64,000 bases of DNA from an uncultured Desulfobacterales bacterium (GCA_947259495.1 CAMYLV010000023.1:1-64000), one strand, 5' to 3'; positions 9,699 to 19,013 are shown, counted from the first letter of the stretch. Numbers and translations: made by a program. Notes: generated by a model from the sequence alone, not told the origin.

Positions 9699-10076
9699 AT
9701 GATGACACCCGACTTCGATAAATTAGGCGGTCTGATTCCAGCGATCGTCCAGGATGATGAGACCGGAGAGGTGCTGATGCTGGCGTTTATGAATCAACAG
9801 GCCTGGGAGGCAACCCTGAAAACGGGCAAAGCGACCTATTGGAGCCGCACGCGACAGGAACTGTGGATCAAAGGCCAGACATCCGGCCATCAGCAAATTG
9901 TCAAAGAAATTCGCGTCGACTGTGATGCGGACACAGTGCTGTTAAAAATAAAACAGCTAGGCGGTGCGGCCTGTCACACCGGGCACCGCAGTTGTTTTCA
10001 TAAAAAGGTTGAAAACGGGTCCGTTCAGATAGTCGGCGAGCCTGTATTCGACCCCAAGGAGGTATACGGTAAGTGA
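9699..10076 (+). CDS. hisI: Phosphoribosyl-AMP cyclohydrolase
   Basis: 125 residues, the usual size of stand-alone HisI. It catalyses the third step of histidine biosynthesis, opening the adenine ring of phosphoribosyl-AMP in the cytoplasm. Family marks are [28 protein letters not shown], the DCDAD metal-site segment and the zinc-binding [10 protein letters not shown] near the C-terminus. The start is either of two adjacent ATGs (9699 or 9702), and the ribosome-binding site is weak. It overlaps hisG by 4 nt, so the two are translationally coupled. The other his genes are not in this window, except possibly the aminotransferase at 11145. Confidence 0.96.
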   Translation: MMTPDFDKLGGLIPAIVQDDETGEVLMLAFMNQQAWEATLKTGKATYWSRTRQELWIKGQTSGHQQIVKEIRVDCDADTVLLKIKQLGGAACHTGHRSCFHKKVENGSVQIVGEPVFDPKEVYGK

Positions 10077-10948
10077 AACATCCACTCAAACTGGGCATCC
10101 CCAAAGGTAGTTTGCAAAATGCCACGATTGCGTTATTTCGGCGTTCAGGGTGGGATATAAATGTTAATGGCAGAAGTTATTTTCCCGAAATCAATGACGA
10201 AACCATCGAGTGCGCCATCTGCCGCGCCCAGGAGATGTCGAATTATGTCGAGTGCGGCACGCTGGATGTCGGCCTGACCGGTAAGGACTGGATCGCCGAA
10301 AACGAATCCGATATTCATGTGGTCTGCGATCTGGTGTATTCTAAAGTCAGTTCCCGGCCGGCGCGCTGGGTGCTGGCCGTGCCCTTTGATTCCCCCGTTC
10401 AAAAAATTGAGGATTGCAAAGGCAAAAAAATTGCCACCGAGATGACCAATTTTACCCGGCGCTATTTCAAAGAACGAAACATTGATGTCAGTGTTGAATT
10501 TTCATGGGGTGCGACGGAAGCCAAGGCGGTGTCCGGTCTGGCCGATGCAGTAGTGGAAGTTACGGAGACCGAGGCCACGATCAAGGCCCATGGCCTGCGG
10601 GTGATTCATGAGCTTATGCAGACCAATACCCAGCTGATTGCCAACCATGATGCCTGGAAGGATGCTGCCAAACGCTCTAAAATAGAGCAGATAGCACTTT
10701 TGCTCAAAGCGGCCCTGCACGGTGAGAAAATGGTGGGCATCAAAATGAATGTCCCCGAAGAAAAGATGGATGAAGTGATCGGCATACTTCCGAGTCTAAA
10801 TGCACCCACAGTGGCACCGCTTTATCACACCCGCTGGTTCTCGGTGGAAATTGTGGTCAGCTCAGACGCGGTGCGCGATCTGATTCCCGAACTTATGAAG
10901 CATGGTGCGGAAGGGATTATCGAGTATCCGCTCAATAAGGTCATTTAG
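10073..10948 (+). CDS. hisG: ATP phosphoribosyltransferase, long form
   Basis: 291 residues, the length of the long HisG type, which carries a C-terminal ACT-like regulatory domain for histidine feedback and needs no HisZ. It starts with [20 protein letters not shown], and shows the [10 protein letters not shown] and [12 protein letters not shown] segments of the catalytic lobes. The regulatory domain starts near 215 ([23 protein letters not shown] by position). The start is GTG, overlapping the hisI stop (GTGA). It catalyses the first committed step of histidine synthesis, so the hisI-hisG order puts steps 3 and 1 together. Confidence 0.96.
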   Translation: MKHPLKLGIPKGSLQNATIALFRRSGWDINVNGRSYFPEINDETIECAICRAQEMSNYVECGTLDVGLTGKDWIAENESDIHVVCDLVYSKVSSRPARWVLAVPFDSPVQKIEDCKGKKIATEMTNFTRRYFKERNIDVSVEFSWGATEAKAVSGLADAVVEVTETEATIKAHGLRVIHELMQTNTQLIANHDAWKDAAKRSKIEQIALLLKAALHGEKMVGIKMNVPEEKMDEVIGILPSLNAPTVAPLYHTRWFSVEIVVSSDAVRDLIPELMKHGAEGIIEYPLNKVI

Positions 10949-10988
10949 TCTTTAGTTCAGAAATATTGCTTTTTACAAGAGGTTGCAT

Positions 10989-11105
10989 TCTGCATGCTTT
11001 ACATGGCATGGGGCATGGCGCATGGGGTAGCGCGCTTGAATTAAAAAAAAGCATGAAATTATAATTTTTAACGCTATGCGCTTTGCACTATGCCCTATGC
11101 CATTG
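10989..11105. repeat. GCATGGGGCATGGCGCAT-type inverted repeat, copy 1
   Basis: Left arm words such as GGCATGGGGCATGGCGCATGG and right arm words CGCTATGCGCTTTGCACTATGCCCTATGCC are approximately reverse complementary, separated by an AT-rich centre. A second copy with the same words lies at 12349-12449, on the other side of the aminotransferase gene. Confidence 0.65.
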
Positions 11106-11144
11106 GGTGTTTTGAGGTTCAATACTGATGCAGGAGGATAACTA

Positions 11145-12302
11145 GTGATTTCAAAGCGTACCCGGGAAATGACCTCCTTTATCGTGATGGATGTGCTGGA
11201 AAGGGCCCAGGAGCTGGAACGCAAAGGCGCCCGCATCATCCATCTGGAAGTCGGTGAGCCTGATTTTGATACGCCGGCCTGCGTCAAAGAAGCGGCCTGC
11301 AAAGCCCTCGATGACGGATTTACCCATTATACCCATAGCCTGGGTTTGTATGAACTGCGGGAAGCCATTTGTGAATATTACCAAAAACACTATCAGGTGC
11401 CGGTCGACCCGGACCAGGTGATTGTGACCTCCGGTTCATCGCCGGCTATATTTCTGGTTTTTTCGGCGCTGCTTGAAAAATCAGATGAAGTTATTATTTC
11501 AGACCCGCACTACGCCTGCTATCCAAATTTTATCAAATTTGTGGACGGCAAACTGATAACGATCCCGGTCTATGAAGAAGACGGTTTTCAATACCGCCCT
11601 GAGGTTATCAGGGAAAAAATCACCCCGCAAACCAAAGCTGTCTTTATCAACTCACCCTCCAATCCCACCGGCAACCTGCTGTCCACCGACCGTATGCAGC
11701 AAATTGCCGCGCTGACTACATGTGAACAATGCCCTTATATCGTATCCGATGAAATCTATCATGGACTGGTTTATGAGGGTCAGGCGCATTCGATTCTGGA
11801 ATTTTCCGATCATGCTTTTGTGCTCAATGGGTTTTCAAAGCAATTTGCCATGACCGGGCTGCGTCTGGGTTACGTGATCGCACCCAAGACATTTATCCGC
11901 CCCATGCAAAAGCTGCAGCAAAACTTTTTTATTTCGGCCAACGCCATGGTTCAGCAGGCGGGTATTGCGGCCCTTAAACATGCCGGCGCTGACGTGGCCC
12001 GCATGCAAAAAACCTATAACACGCGCCGCAAATATATTATCCGCCGCTTAAAGGAGCTGGGGTTTGGCATTACCGTTGAGCCCACCGGCGCTTTTTATGT
12101 TTTTGCCAATGCCAAACACATCTCGACTGACTCTTATAAACTGGCCTTCGACATTCTTGAAAAAGCGCATGTCGGTGTCAGCCCGGGAATTGACTTTGGC
12201 CAAAACGGCGAAGGCTATTTGCGGTTTTCCTATGCCAATTCACTGGAAAACATTGAAGAAGGCATGGATCGGCTGGAAAAGTATCTCGAAATGGGTGCCT
12301 AA
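11145..12302 (+). CDS. PLP-dependent aminotransferase, class I/II
   Basis: 385 residues, aspartate-aminotransferase fold type I. It has VGEPDFDTP near the N-terminus, SPSNPTGNL in the cofactor domain, SDEIYHGLVY, and the PLP-lysine in NGFSKQFAMTGLRLGYV. The start is GTG behind AGGAGG. It transfers an amino group between an amino acid and a 2-oxo acid, with pyridoxal phosphate as cofactor. Position after hisI-hisG suggests histidinol-phosphate or aspartate-type transamination, but the sequence looks more like the broad AspC/AlaC-like group than HisC, so the substrate is open. It is flanked on both sides by the same inverted-repeat family. Confidence 0.9.
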   Translation: MISKRTREMTSFIVMDVLERAQELERKGARIIHLEVGEPDFDTPACVKEAACKALDDGFTHYTHSLGLYELREAICEYYQKHYQVPVDPDQVIVTSGSSPAIFLVFSALLEKSDEVIISDPHYACYPNFIKFVDGKLITIPVYEEDGFQYRPEVIREKITPQTKAVFINSPSNPTGNLLSTDRMQQIAALTTCEQCPYIVSDEIYHGLVYEGQAHSILEFSDHAFVLNGFSKQFAMTGLRLGYVIAPKTFIRPMQKLQQNFFISANAMVQQAGIAALKHAGADVARMQKTYNTRRKYIIRRLKELGFGITVEPTGAFYVFANAKHISTDSYKLAFDILEKAHVGVSPGIDFGQNGEGYLRFSYANSLENIEEGMDRLEKYLEMGA

Positions 12303-12348
12303 TGGACAGAATCGTTTATTTAAACTTCTCGAATATTCAAATTCGGCA

Positions 12349-12449
12349 TCGAGCATGGGGCATGGCGCATAGCGTTTAGCAAAGACTAAACTAAGGATTG
12401 CCGTTTACAAAGATTACGCTCTGCCCTATGCCCTTTGCGCTTTGCATTG
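12349..12449. repeat. GCATGGGGCATGGCGCAT-type inverted repeat, copy 2
   Basis: It shares GCATGGGGCATGGCGCATAG with copy 1 at 10989-11105 and ends with CTCTGCCCTATGCCCTTTGCGCTTTGC, the inverted counterpart. It sits between the aminotransferase and engB. Confidence 0.65.
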
Positions 12450-12510
12450 TCAGATCTAACACTGGAAATATTGCATCGTAAACAATACCTGATACCCAAT
12501 ACCCACTAGC

Positions 12511-13116
12511 ATGATTATTAAGTCTGCCGAATTTGTCAAAAGCGCCACCATGCCCTCCGAATACCCGCCGCCATTGTTGGCGGAGATTGCTTTTGCCGGC
12601 CGTTCAAATGTGGGCAAATCCAGCCTGATCAACACGCTGGTCAACCGCAAACGCCTGGTCAAAACAAGTTCAACGCCCGGCCGCACCCGGCTGATTAATT
12701 TTTTTGATATCAACCGGCAGATAATTTTCGTTGATCTACCGGGGTTCGGGTATGCCAAAGTTCCGGTGTCCGTCCGCAAGAAATGGGGTCCGATGATTGA
12801 AAGCTACCTTTGCGGGCGCGAGACTTTAAGGGGGGTGGTGGTCATCATCGATATCCGGCGCATACCGCGGCAAGAGGAATTAGACCTGCTCGGCTGGCTC
12901 GGCCATTATGCCATCACCGCAATTGTGGTTTTGACAAAAGCAGATAAACTATCCAAAAACAAAGCGACCCATCAGCACAACCACATTGCCCGGGCCCTTG
13001 GAATGGACCAAAAAGATCTGATTCTTTTTTCCGCCAAATCCCGCCGCGGCCGTGACGCCATCTGGCAGGCCATCTTAACCTTGGTTGACATCCAAAACAA
13101 TGAAGTGATTCGCTAA
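12511..13116 (+). CDS. engB: Ribosome biogenesis GTP-binding protein EngB/YsxC
   Basis: 201 residues, typical length. GTPase motifs: G1 GRSNVGKSSL, G2 region with SSTPGRT, G3 DLPGFGYAKV, G4 TKADK and G5 FSAKS. EngB helps assemble the large ribosomal subunit and is usually essential. Another GTPase, Era, follows about 360 nt downstream in the same direction. The start ATG has no strong ribosome-binding site. Confidence 0.95.
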   Translation: MIIKSAEFVKSATMPSEYPPPLLAEIAFAGRSNVGKSSLINTLVNRKRLVKTSSTPGRTRLINFFDINRQIIFVDLPGFGYAKVPVSVRKKWGPMIESYLCGRETLRGVVVIIDIRRIPRQEELDLLGWLGHYAITAIVVLTKADKLSKNKATHQHNHIARALGMDQKDLILFSAKSRRGRDAIWQAILTLVDIQNNEVIR

Positions 13117-13477
13117 AGGCGGGCTTTAGCCTGCTCGACCGTTTGCAATCGGTTGTTTAAACCTTATTTTCTCTGATAGGGATATAAGCTGTGTTTTCCA
13201 CCGCAAAGACGCAGAGCTCACAAAGGGCTATCTTTCTTATTTCTTTTCGTTGAGAGGACGAAAAGAAATAAACCCAAGCCCTGCAAGCCGGTTCAATTTT
13301 TTAGTCTTCCGGCATTAACATAGTGGATATACTACCTTTGTTGGGAACTATTTTTTGCATGATAATGCTGCCGCGAAGCGGCTGAGGATTTTCATTTGTC
13401 GGCGTCTCAGCGACAAATGAAAAAATTATTATCTCTGCGACCTCCGCGCCTCGAGCGCAGCAGGCGGTGAATTAAAC
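13117..13477. repeat. engB-era spacer with two perfect long inverted repeats
   Basis: Two perfect stems are visible. The first is TTATTTCTTTTCGT (13237-13250) with its complement at 13258-13271 around a 7-nt loop. The second is TTTTCATTTGTCG (13389-13401) with its complement at 13411-13423 around a 9-nt loop. A smaller GCCGC-GAA-GCGGC hairpin is at 13370-13382. Fragments of the CAAAGACGCAGAG repeat family occur near 13203. The second stem is followed by an A-run, so on the minus strand it would look like a terminator, but no minus-strand gene ends here. Possibly REP-like elements. Confidence 0.6.
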
Positions 13478-14386
13478 ATGTCCAGTAGCAGCGAGACATA
13501 TGACAATTTCAAGTCCGGCTACGTTGCCATCGTCGGGGCGCCAAATGCCGGCAAATCCACACTGCTCAATCGTTTGCTGGGCGAAAAGATCTCGATTACC
13601 TCCAAAAAGCCCCAGACCACCCGCAATCGAATCCTGGGCGTTATGCACCGGCCCGGCGCGCAGATGGTTTTTATCGACACACCGGGAATATTTAAGGCCA
13701 AAGATACGCTGAATCTGCGCATTGTTGATACGGCTCTATCGACCATAGACGAAGCTGATGTCATGCTTTTCGTTGTGGACGCGGCCCATCCGGATCCAAC
13801 CTCTGAGTATTTCCTGGCCAAACAGCTTCAAAAGCAGCAACGACCGGTTATTGCGGCGCTCAACAAAATCGATCGGGTTAGTAAAACAGACCTGTTGGCA
13901 GTGATTCAAAAATGGTCAACCGAACATTACTTTGAGGTCATCATACCCATCTCCGCCACCGAAGGCACCCAGATAAAACAGCTGATCACCGTCATGGAAA
14001 ATATGCTGCCCAGCGGCCCACCGTATTTTCCGGAAGATGCGCTGACGGATTTGTCGGAACGCTTTATCGCAGCGGAAATGATTCGCGAAACCATCTTCCG
14101 CTTGACCGGTGAAGAGATCCCCTATGCCACGGCCGTAACGGTGGATACCTTTAAAGAAGAAAAAGGGGGCAAGCTGGTCAAAATTGAAGCCACCATCCAC
14201 CTGGAACGCGGCTCCCAGAAAGGCATCATTATTGGCAAAGAAGGCAGCAAACTCAAACGCATCGGCATCGAATCGCGTAAAAAAATAGAGCAGATGCTGG
14301 AAACCAAAGTCTTTTTAAAGCTTTTTGTGCGGGTCCAAAAAAATTGGCGCAAGGATACCAGGGCTTTGCGAAAATTCGGCTATTAG
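13478..14386 (+). CDS. era: GTPase Era
   Basis: 302 residues, the standard Era length. GTPase domain with G1 GAPNAGKSTL, G2 TTRNRILG, G3 DTPGIF and G4 NKID, followed by a C-terminal KH RNA-binding domain about residues 200-290 (IIIGKEGSKLKRIGIESRKKIE). It binds the 3' end of 16S rRNA during small-subunit maturation, at the inner side of the membrane. It follows engB, forming a ribosome-assembly GTPase pair, although the intervening 360 nt argue for separate promoters. Confidence 0.97.
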   Translation: MSSSSETYDNFKSGYVAIVGAPNAGKSTLLNRLLGEKISITSKKPQTTRNRILGVMHRPGAQMVFIDTPGIFKAKDTLNLRIVDTALSTIDEADVMLFVVDAAHPDPTSEYFLAKQLQKQQRPVIAALNKIDRVSKTDLLAVIQKWSTEHYFEVIIPISATEGTQIKQLITVMENMLPSGPPYFPEDALTDLSERFIAAEMIRETIFRLTGEEIPYATAVTVDTFKEEKGGKLVKIEATIHLERGSQKGIIIGKEGSKLKRIGIESRKKIEQMLETKVFLKLFVRVQKNWRKDTRALRKFGY

Positions 14387-14654
14387 TTGGTCCTTCGTAT
14401 AGCACTCCCTTTTGCCCATAAGAATCTTCAAATTTATTACCAGGAAATTTTAGAACACCATTCTGTCCGGCTATTTAACCTTTTCAAGTGTTTCACTGTT
14501 ATATAGTCAGCGGGTTATGCTCAAAATCAGACTGCCCTCGACGGTTCCTTTCTTGACCGGGTGCTGTTCCTGGCGAGTGGCTTTAGGAATGCTGTCGGAA
14601 AAATAAATGATAAAATGAATCGTATCCGGTTTCAGGATAGTTAGACCATTCTGC

Positions 14655-15059
14655 TTAAAGCTTTGAGAGAATTTTATCGTGAATGGCCTCTGATTTCGTC
14701 CGGTCACCGAACGTGCCGATGCGAATCCCGACTTCGGTCAAATTTTCACCCAGCCTTTTGAGGTTCACGGTAAAACCCTTACCATCGGCCAATTTACCCT
14801 TTATTACGCCGGTTAAGGCATCATTTTGCTTGGATTCAACGCTCATTTGAAGCTCTTCCAAGGCTGCAACCGTTGCAGCCCAGGTCTGGTCCATCGGGGC
14901 GTCATAATTTCTTTTCAGATCCCCTTTGACGTAAAAATATGCGCCGGCACCCGTTGCTGCAGCTGCTGCGCCAATAACCGCCCACTTGCGCGAGCAGGCG
15001 CTCAGACCGATAAGAAGACAACAAAGCACAGCAACCCATTGAAATCGTCTTTTAAGCAT
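14655..15059 (-). CDS. DUF3568-type lipoprotein
   Basis: 134 residues. It begins with a lipoprotein signal ending in LSACS (Cys about residue 22), then a short Ala/Gly-rich hydrophobic stretch (IGAAAAATGAGAYFYVKGDL) typical of DUF3568 proteins. The conserved YDAPMDQTWAATVAALEELQM segment follows. The function of this family is not known. The protein should sit in the periplasm, lipid-anchored. About 268 bases separate it from era downstream (convergent). In that gap the minus strand has a 40-odd-codon open stretch without a start, which I do not call. Confidence 0.8.
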   Translation of the reverse strand: MLKRRFQWVAVLCCLLIGLSACSRKWAVIGAAAAATGAGAYFYVKGDLKRNYDAPMDQTWAATVAALEELQMSVESKQNDALTGVIKGKLADGKGFTVNLKRLGENLTEVGIRIGTFGDRTKSEAIHDKILSKL

Positions 15060-15184
15060 ATCGCCTCCTGCGAGTTTCAGAATGATATTTTTATCGCGTT
15101 GCCTGATTAATTATCAAACCCCATCAGGGCTGTCAAATTTGAATAAGTGAAGACCGGCTGAAAAAAGGCCGCTTTTGGCCATAA

Positions 15185-16111
15185 CTACGGTGCCTGCTGC
15201 TCGATTAAAAACCGCAGATTTCTGCCCAACACATTATAATATTCCGTCATACCCAGCTTGTTTAGTTTTTCCAGGGTTTTGCGCGTCAGCCGCTCCTTGG
15301 AAACACCGTTTAAAATAAGGTCCGTGTCTTCACTATCGAAAGTCGCTGCCGTCTCTGTCCAGCGCACAACATCTTTATTGGCCGGGCACACTTTCTGGCA
15401 GATCATGCAGCCCATCAGGCTGTTGTGCCAGGCCGGCGACAACCAGTCCGGAAAATCCCGGGTGCTTTCATTGAAAAAAGTCAGGCAACGCTCGGCATAC
15501 AGCTGGAAGCGGTCCGATGAGATGGCACGAGTAGGGCAGGCGTTTAAGCAGGCATTGCACGTTTCACAAAATTTCAAAACAGCTGCTTTTCCCCAACTGT
15601 CTGCCGGACAGGGAAAATTGGAAATGTAAACCACCGGCCGATAAAAACTGCCCATATCCGGGACATACGAGATATTGTTGCTCCCATATTGCGCCAGACC
15701 GCTGCGCACGGCCAGCAGCTTTTCGGGCAGCCTGACTTTTTTGAAATGGTATTTTGTGGATGAAAAAAATGAATCCAGCAGATCGGCCACTTGCTGATCC
15801 GTCGATAATGAATAGGTGGGAGGGATAATCGCCGGGAACGAATGGTTCTCCCACTTAAAAACAACCCGCACCTGGGGTTGTGGCACGCAGACGATGATCA
15901 GTGATCTGGCACCCGAAAAGGCACGCTGACATTCAAAATCAAAAGAAGCCAGATAAGTATCATACAGCTCTCTATCCAGCAGGCCTTTTTTACGAAGGGT
16001 CTCGATTTCTTTTTGAAGCTCCTTAACGTGAGCAATGGATACGATTTTGCCTTTAAATCCTTGTTTTTCCATACGTTTATATAGTGCCCCGCTTAATGGC
16101 GAACCGTGCAT
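15185..16111 (-). CDS. QueG-like 4Fe-4S double-cluster protein
   Basis: About 308 residues from an ATG at 16111 behind AAGGAGG. The open frame runs further upstream, but that extension overlaps the next gene. The C-terminal half carries two cluster motifs, CETCNACLNACP and CMICQKVCP, arranged as in epoxyqueuosine reductase and related corrinoid/Fe-S reductases (COG1600). The N-terminal half has SLIIVCVPQP and the NISYVPDMGSFYRPV region of that family. Proteins of this wider group include QueG and reductive-activation enzymes, so the substrate is uncertain. Cytoplasmic; no signal peptide. Confidence 0.75.
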   Translation of the reverse strand: MHGSPLSGALYKRMEKQGFKGKIVSIAHVKELQKEIETLRKKGLLDRELYDTYLASFDFECQRAFSGARSLIIVCVPQPQVRVVFKWENHSFPAIIPPTYSLSTDQQVADLLDSFFSSTKYHFKKVRLPEKLLAVRSGLAQYGSNNISYVPDMGSFYRPVVYISNFPCPADSWGKAAVLKFCETCNACLNACPTRAISSDRFQLYAERCLTFFNESTRDFPDWLSPAWHNSLMGCMICQKVCPANKDVVRWTETAATFDSEDTDLILNGVSKERLTRKTLEKLNKLGMTEYYNVLGRNLRFLIEQQAP

Positions 16112-16193
16112 TATTGGCCTCCTTGCTAATTCGCTCCCAAAACGGAAACGATTTGACGCTCGTTCCCATTCATTATCAAAATTTTTCTCGATT

Positions 16194-16622
16194 TTAGGTA
16201 CTCCATCTCTCATCAAACTGAGGAAGATCATCTTCAATTTTATAGTAATCTGCAATCTGGCTGCACCAAACATGACCCATTGTTTTTAAATTTGTCGGAG
16301 GATTTAATGAACCTGCAGCGATGGCGATGTATGGTTGATCTTTTGGATGCCAGAAAAGAGATGATCCACATTCTGAACAGAAACCACGGTGCACATTGGG
16401 TGTCTCATCTGTAAGGGATTTATACCACCTCAAACTTTTCTGCTGAGTAATTTTTAGATTTTCGACTTGGATACTCGTGTACGCCCCATAATTACCATGA
16501 AACTTTCTGCATTTTGAACAATGGCAATTTACAATATCCTTTAGCTCACCATAAATTTCATACTGAACTTCTCCACACAAGCATCCACCTTTGGTCTTTT
16601 TTTGAACATTACTATTTTCCAT
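16194..16622 (-). CDS. GFA/CENP-V domain zinc protein
   Basis: 142 residues. The zinc-binding pattern of the GFA family is complete: GGCLCGEVQYE near the N-terminus, CHCSKCRKFHG in the middle and FCSECGSSLFW near residue 95. The start is supported by AAAGGAGG upstream of the ATG. Family members include glutathione-dependent formaldehyde-activating enzyme and many proteins of unknown role, so a formaldehyde function should not be assumed. It lies upstream of and in line with the QueG-like gene. Confidence 0.88.
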   Translation of the reverse strand: MENSNVQKKTKGGCLCGEVQYEIYGELKDIVNCHCSKCRKFHGNYGAYTSIQVENLKITQQKSLRWYKSLTDETPNVHRGFCSECGSSLFWHPKDQPYIAIAAGSLNPPTNLKTMGHVWCSQIADYYKIEDDLPQFDERWST

Positions 16623-16702
16623 TTGATTGCGCCTCCTTTGCTAAAATTAAATGGTAAACACGAATGACCAATAAGCGTTTGTATTGAAAATGCTTGACAA
16701 GT

Positions 16703-16784
16703 ATCTAACCCTCTATTAAATTTTAGACAGTTATATCCTTAACGATTATTTTCTAACCTGTCAATATTTTTTTGATGGTTATAA
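16703..16784. repeat. 82-bp MITE-like repeat, copy 1
   Basis: This aligns without gaps to 38111-38192 (about 58 of 82 positions identical by my count). Shared words are TCTATTAAA, TTTAG-CAGTTA, ACCTGTCAA and a terminal GGTTATAA, with identical spacing. In this copy the left end has decayed (ATCTAACC instead of TTATAACC). It lies between the GFA gene and the CGNR gene. Confidence 0.7.
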
Positions 16785-16802
16785 CATAATAAGGTATATC
16801 CG

Positions 16803-17432
16803 TTGCAAAAAAAGAAAAAACACGCCGGCAACCTGAGCCTTTTGGGCGGCCGACCCTGCCTGGATTTTGTCAACACCCTGGATTGGCGCGGCAGCGACCA
16901 GCCGCAAGAATTTCTGGAGACCTACCCGGATCTGATTGCCTGGAGCCGGCATGCCGGTACCATATCCCGGCAGCCGGCAGGGCGCATCACACAAAGATCC
17001 AAAAGCCAGCTTTCAAAACAAACCCGTGTTCTGAATAAAGCGATTCAATTAAGGGAGAGCCTTTACCGAATATTCTCCGCGCTGGCTGACGGTAACGCTG
17101 CCGCAAACAAAGATCTGGAAACATTTAATAAATTCTTTTCCCGCACGATGATAAATTCGAAAATTGTCAAAACCCCGGATGGCTTCAAATGGGCTATAGA
17201 AGAAGATCAGGCAAACCCGGAATGGATCCTCAATCCCCTGATTCGCTCGGCAGCCGATTTGCTGATTTCAAAAGACCTGAAAAGAGTCAAAAAGTGTGGC
17301 GATCCGGCCTGCGGCTGGCTTTTTTTAGATACCAGCCGCAATCGCAGCCGGCGCTGGTGCGACATGCGCGATTGCGGTAACCGCGCCAAAGCCAGTCGGT
17401 TTTACAAGAAAAAAATGGCCAAACGGAAATGA
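16803..17432 (+). CDS. CGNR zinc-finger protein with ABATE domain
   Basis: 209 residues. The N-terminal ABATE-type domain opens with GGRPCLDFVNTLDWRG. The C-terminal CGNR finger reads CGDPACGWLFLDTS, then WCDMRDCGNRAKASRFY, with four cysteines in the expected pattern. This family is considered to bind DNA and is often found as a putative stress-type regulator. The start is TTG with a weak AAGG upstream. The end of a MITE-like repeat sits about 20 nt upstream, so the promoter may be affected by it. Confidence 0.85.
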   Translation: MQKKKKHAGNLSLLGGRPCLDFVNTLDWRGSDQPQEFLETYPDLIAWSRHAGTISRQPAGRITQRSKSQLSKQTRVLNKAIQLRESLYRIFSALADGNAAANKDLETFNKFFSRTMINSKIVKTPDGFKWAIEEDQANPEWILNPLIRSAADLLISKDLKRVKKCGDPACGWLFLDTSRNRSRRWCDMRDCGNRAKASRFYKKKMAKRK

Positions 17433-17490
17433 AATGTTTGGGCTCACGCAAATTATCAGTTCATAGAACATCAAATTAAAGGCTGCATGT

Positions 17491-17555
17491 TTAACCACAA
17501 AGACACGAAGAACACAAAGAAATCAATTTTAAAAAGCTTTGTGCCTTTGTGGTGA
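17491..17555. repeat. CACGAAG-type repeat, short copy
   Basis: ACCACAAAGACACGAAGAACAC and, 30 nt further, CTTTGTGCCTTTGTGGTGA form an imperfect inverted repeat of the family at 6523, 9319 and 24239. It lies just upstream of the PLP decarboxylase gene. Confidence 0.7.
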
Positions 17556-17594
17556 AAACGCTGTCCAGATAACCAAAAAGGAGAATCTGTCTGA

Positions 17595-19013
17595 ATGTCT
17601 TTTTTATCTGATGCTCAAATCGTTATCACCGCCCTGGAAAAATATTACCAGGAGTCCATTTCCAGGCAAAAGCCGGTCATCCATCAGGCCCCGCTGGAAA
17701 CAGTGGTATCTGATCTGGATTTAAGCACTCATATCACAAACGGCCGTTTGAGCGGTGAACGCTTGTCGCAATTTTTAACCAAATATCTGGAATCCACCAC
17801 GCGCCTGCTGCATCCGGCCTATTTAGCTCACCAGGTGGGAACGTCGCATTATGCCGGCGCCCTGGCTTCGCTGATCGACGGCTTTACCAACAATCCCATG
17901 GCCATTTATGAAATGGGCCCGGGAGCAGCCAGCATCGAGTGGACCATCATCAACTGGTTGCTGGAAAAAGTGGGCTGGCTCCCACAGCCACTCAGGGTAC
18001 CGAATAATACAGATCAGATTTTCGGTGGTGGGGTATTAACCCACGGCGGCTCGCTGGCCAATTTAACCGCTTTGCTGGCAGCCCGCAGCAAATTAGCCCC
18101 GGACGCCTGGCAGGAGGGCAACCCCGGCGATATGGTTCTAATGGTGCCCGCAGAAAGCCATTACTCAATTGCCCGGGCAGCCGGTATCATGGGTCTGGGT
18201 CGCAACGCGGTTTATCCCATGGCGGTGGATGAAAAAGGTATCGTGATCCCCGACAAATTGCCTGACCTGTACCAGGGATTAATCAATGAGGGCAAAAGCG
18301 TTTTGGCTGTGGTTGCCAACGGGTGCAGCACCGCCGCTGGGCTCTATGATCCCATCCGTGAAATTGGTGAATTTTGCAACGCACAGCATGTGTGGTTTCA
18401 CATCGACGGGGCCCACGGGGCCAGTGCGCTGCTCTCAAAAAAGCATAAAAAACGGCTCGACGGTGCTGAACTGGCGGATTCCCTGATCTGGGATGCCCAC
18501 AAATTAATGCGAACACCGGCATTATGCACGGCCGTTCTGGTCAAAGATTTTCGCACCATCGATCAGGCCTTCCAGCAAGAGGCCAGCTATATCTTTCATG
18601 ATAAAGAGCAGCCGGGTTTTGATTTTATCCACCGCACGGTTGAGTGTACCAAGGCAGGTCTGGGATTGAAATGGTTTTTCGTGCTGGCAGCCCTTGGCGA
18701 GCAGGGGCTGGAAAAGCATGTTGATGATCAATATGAACTAGCACAGCAGGCGTTTGACTATATCGAATCGCTACCGGAGTTTGGGTGTGCTGCGGCACCG
18801 CAAAGCAACATTCTCTGTTTTCGCGTCGATGGCAGTGATGAACTCCAACTGGAAGTCAGAAACAAATTGACTGCGCAGGGCGATTTTTATCTGTCCACCA
18901 CCGCATTTGGCGGCCGCAGATATTTGCGCATGGTGTTTAACCACCCCGACACCCGTCTGGACGATATCAAACAGCTGATTCAACATATTCGCGACCTCGT
19001 TAATCAAAATTAG
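17595..19013 (+). CDS. PLP-dependent decarboxylase (group II, glutamate/aromatic/diaminobutyrate type)
   Basis: 472 residues. Group II decarboxylase features: NPMAIYEMGPGAASIEW, GGVLTHGGSLANLTAL around the phosphate site, HIDGAHGASALLS with the Asp that contacts the PLP ring nitrogen, and DAHKLMRTP with the Schiff-base Lys. The start ATG has AAGGAG upstream. It removes the alpha-carboxylate of an amino acid; glutamate, 2,4-diaminobutyrate and aromatic acids are all used in this family. The neighbours do not settle which. Confidence 0.88.
   Translation: MSFLSDAQIVITALEKYYQESISRQKPVIHQAPLETVVSDLDLSTHITNGRLSGERLSQFLTKYLESTTRLLHPAYLAHQVGTSHYAGALASLIDGFTNNPMAIYEMGPGAASIEWTIINWLLEKVGWLPQPLRVPNNTDQIFGGGVLTHGGSLANLTALLAARSKLAPDAWQEGNPGDMVLMVPAESHYSIARAAGIMGLGRNAVYPMAVDEKGIVIPDKLPDLYQGLINEGKSVLAVVANGCSTAAGLYDPIREIGEFCNAQHVWFHIDGAHGASALLSKKHKKRLDGAELADSLIWDAHKLMRTPALCTAVLVKDFRTIDQAFQQEASYIFHDKEQPGFDFIHRTVECTKAGLGLKWFFVLAALGEQGLEKHVDDQYELAQQAFDYIESLPEFGCAAAPQSNILCFRVDGSDELQLEVRNKLTAQGDFYLSTTAFGGRRYLRMVFNHPDTRLDDIKQLIQHIRDLVNQN

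Noticed and set aside
14507-14707. 66-codon minus-strand open frame downstream of and overlapping the DUF3568 gene
   Set aside because: The tail reads somewhat protein-like, but the start lies inside the DUF3568 gene in another frame and no ribosome-binding site is present. Might be an old frameshifted extension.
16112-16273. N-terminal extension of the QueG-like protein
   Set aside because: It overlaps the GFA gene, and a clear AAGGAGG precedes the internal ATG at 16111.
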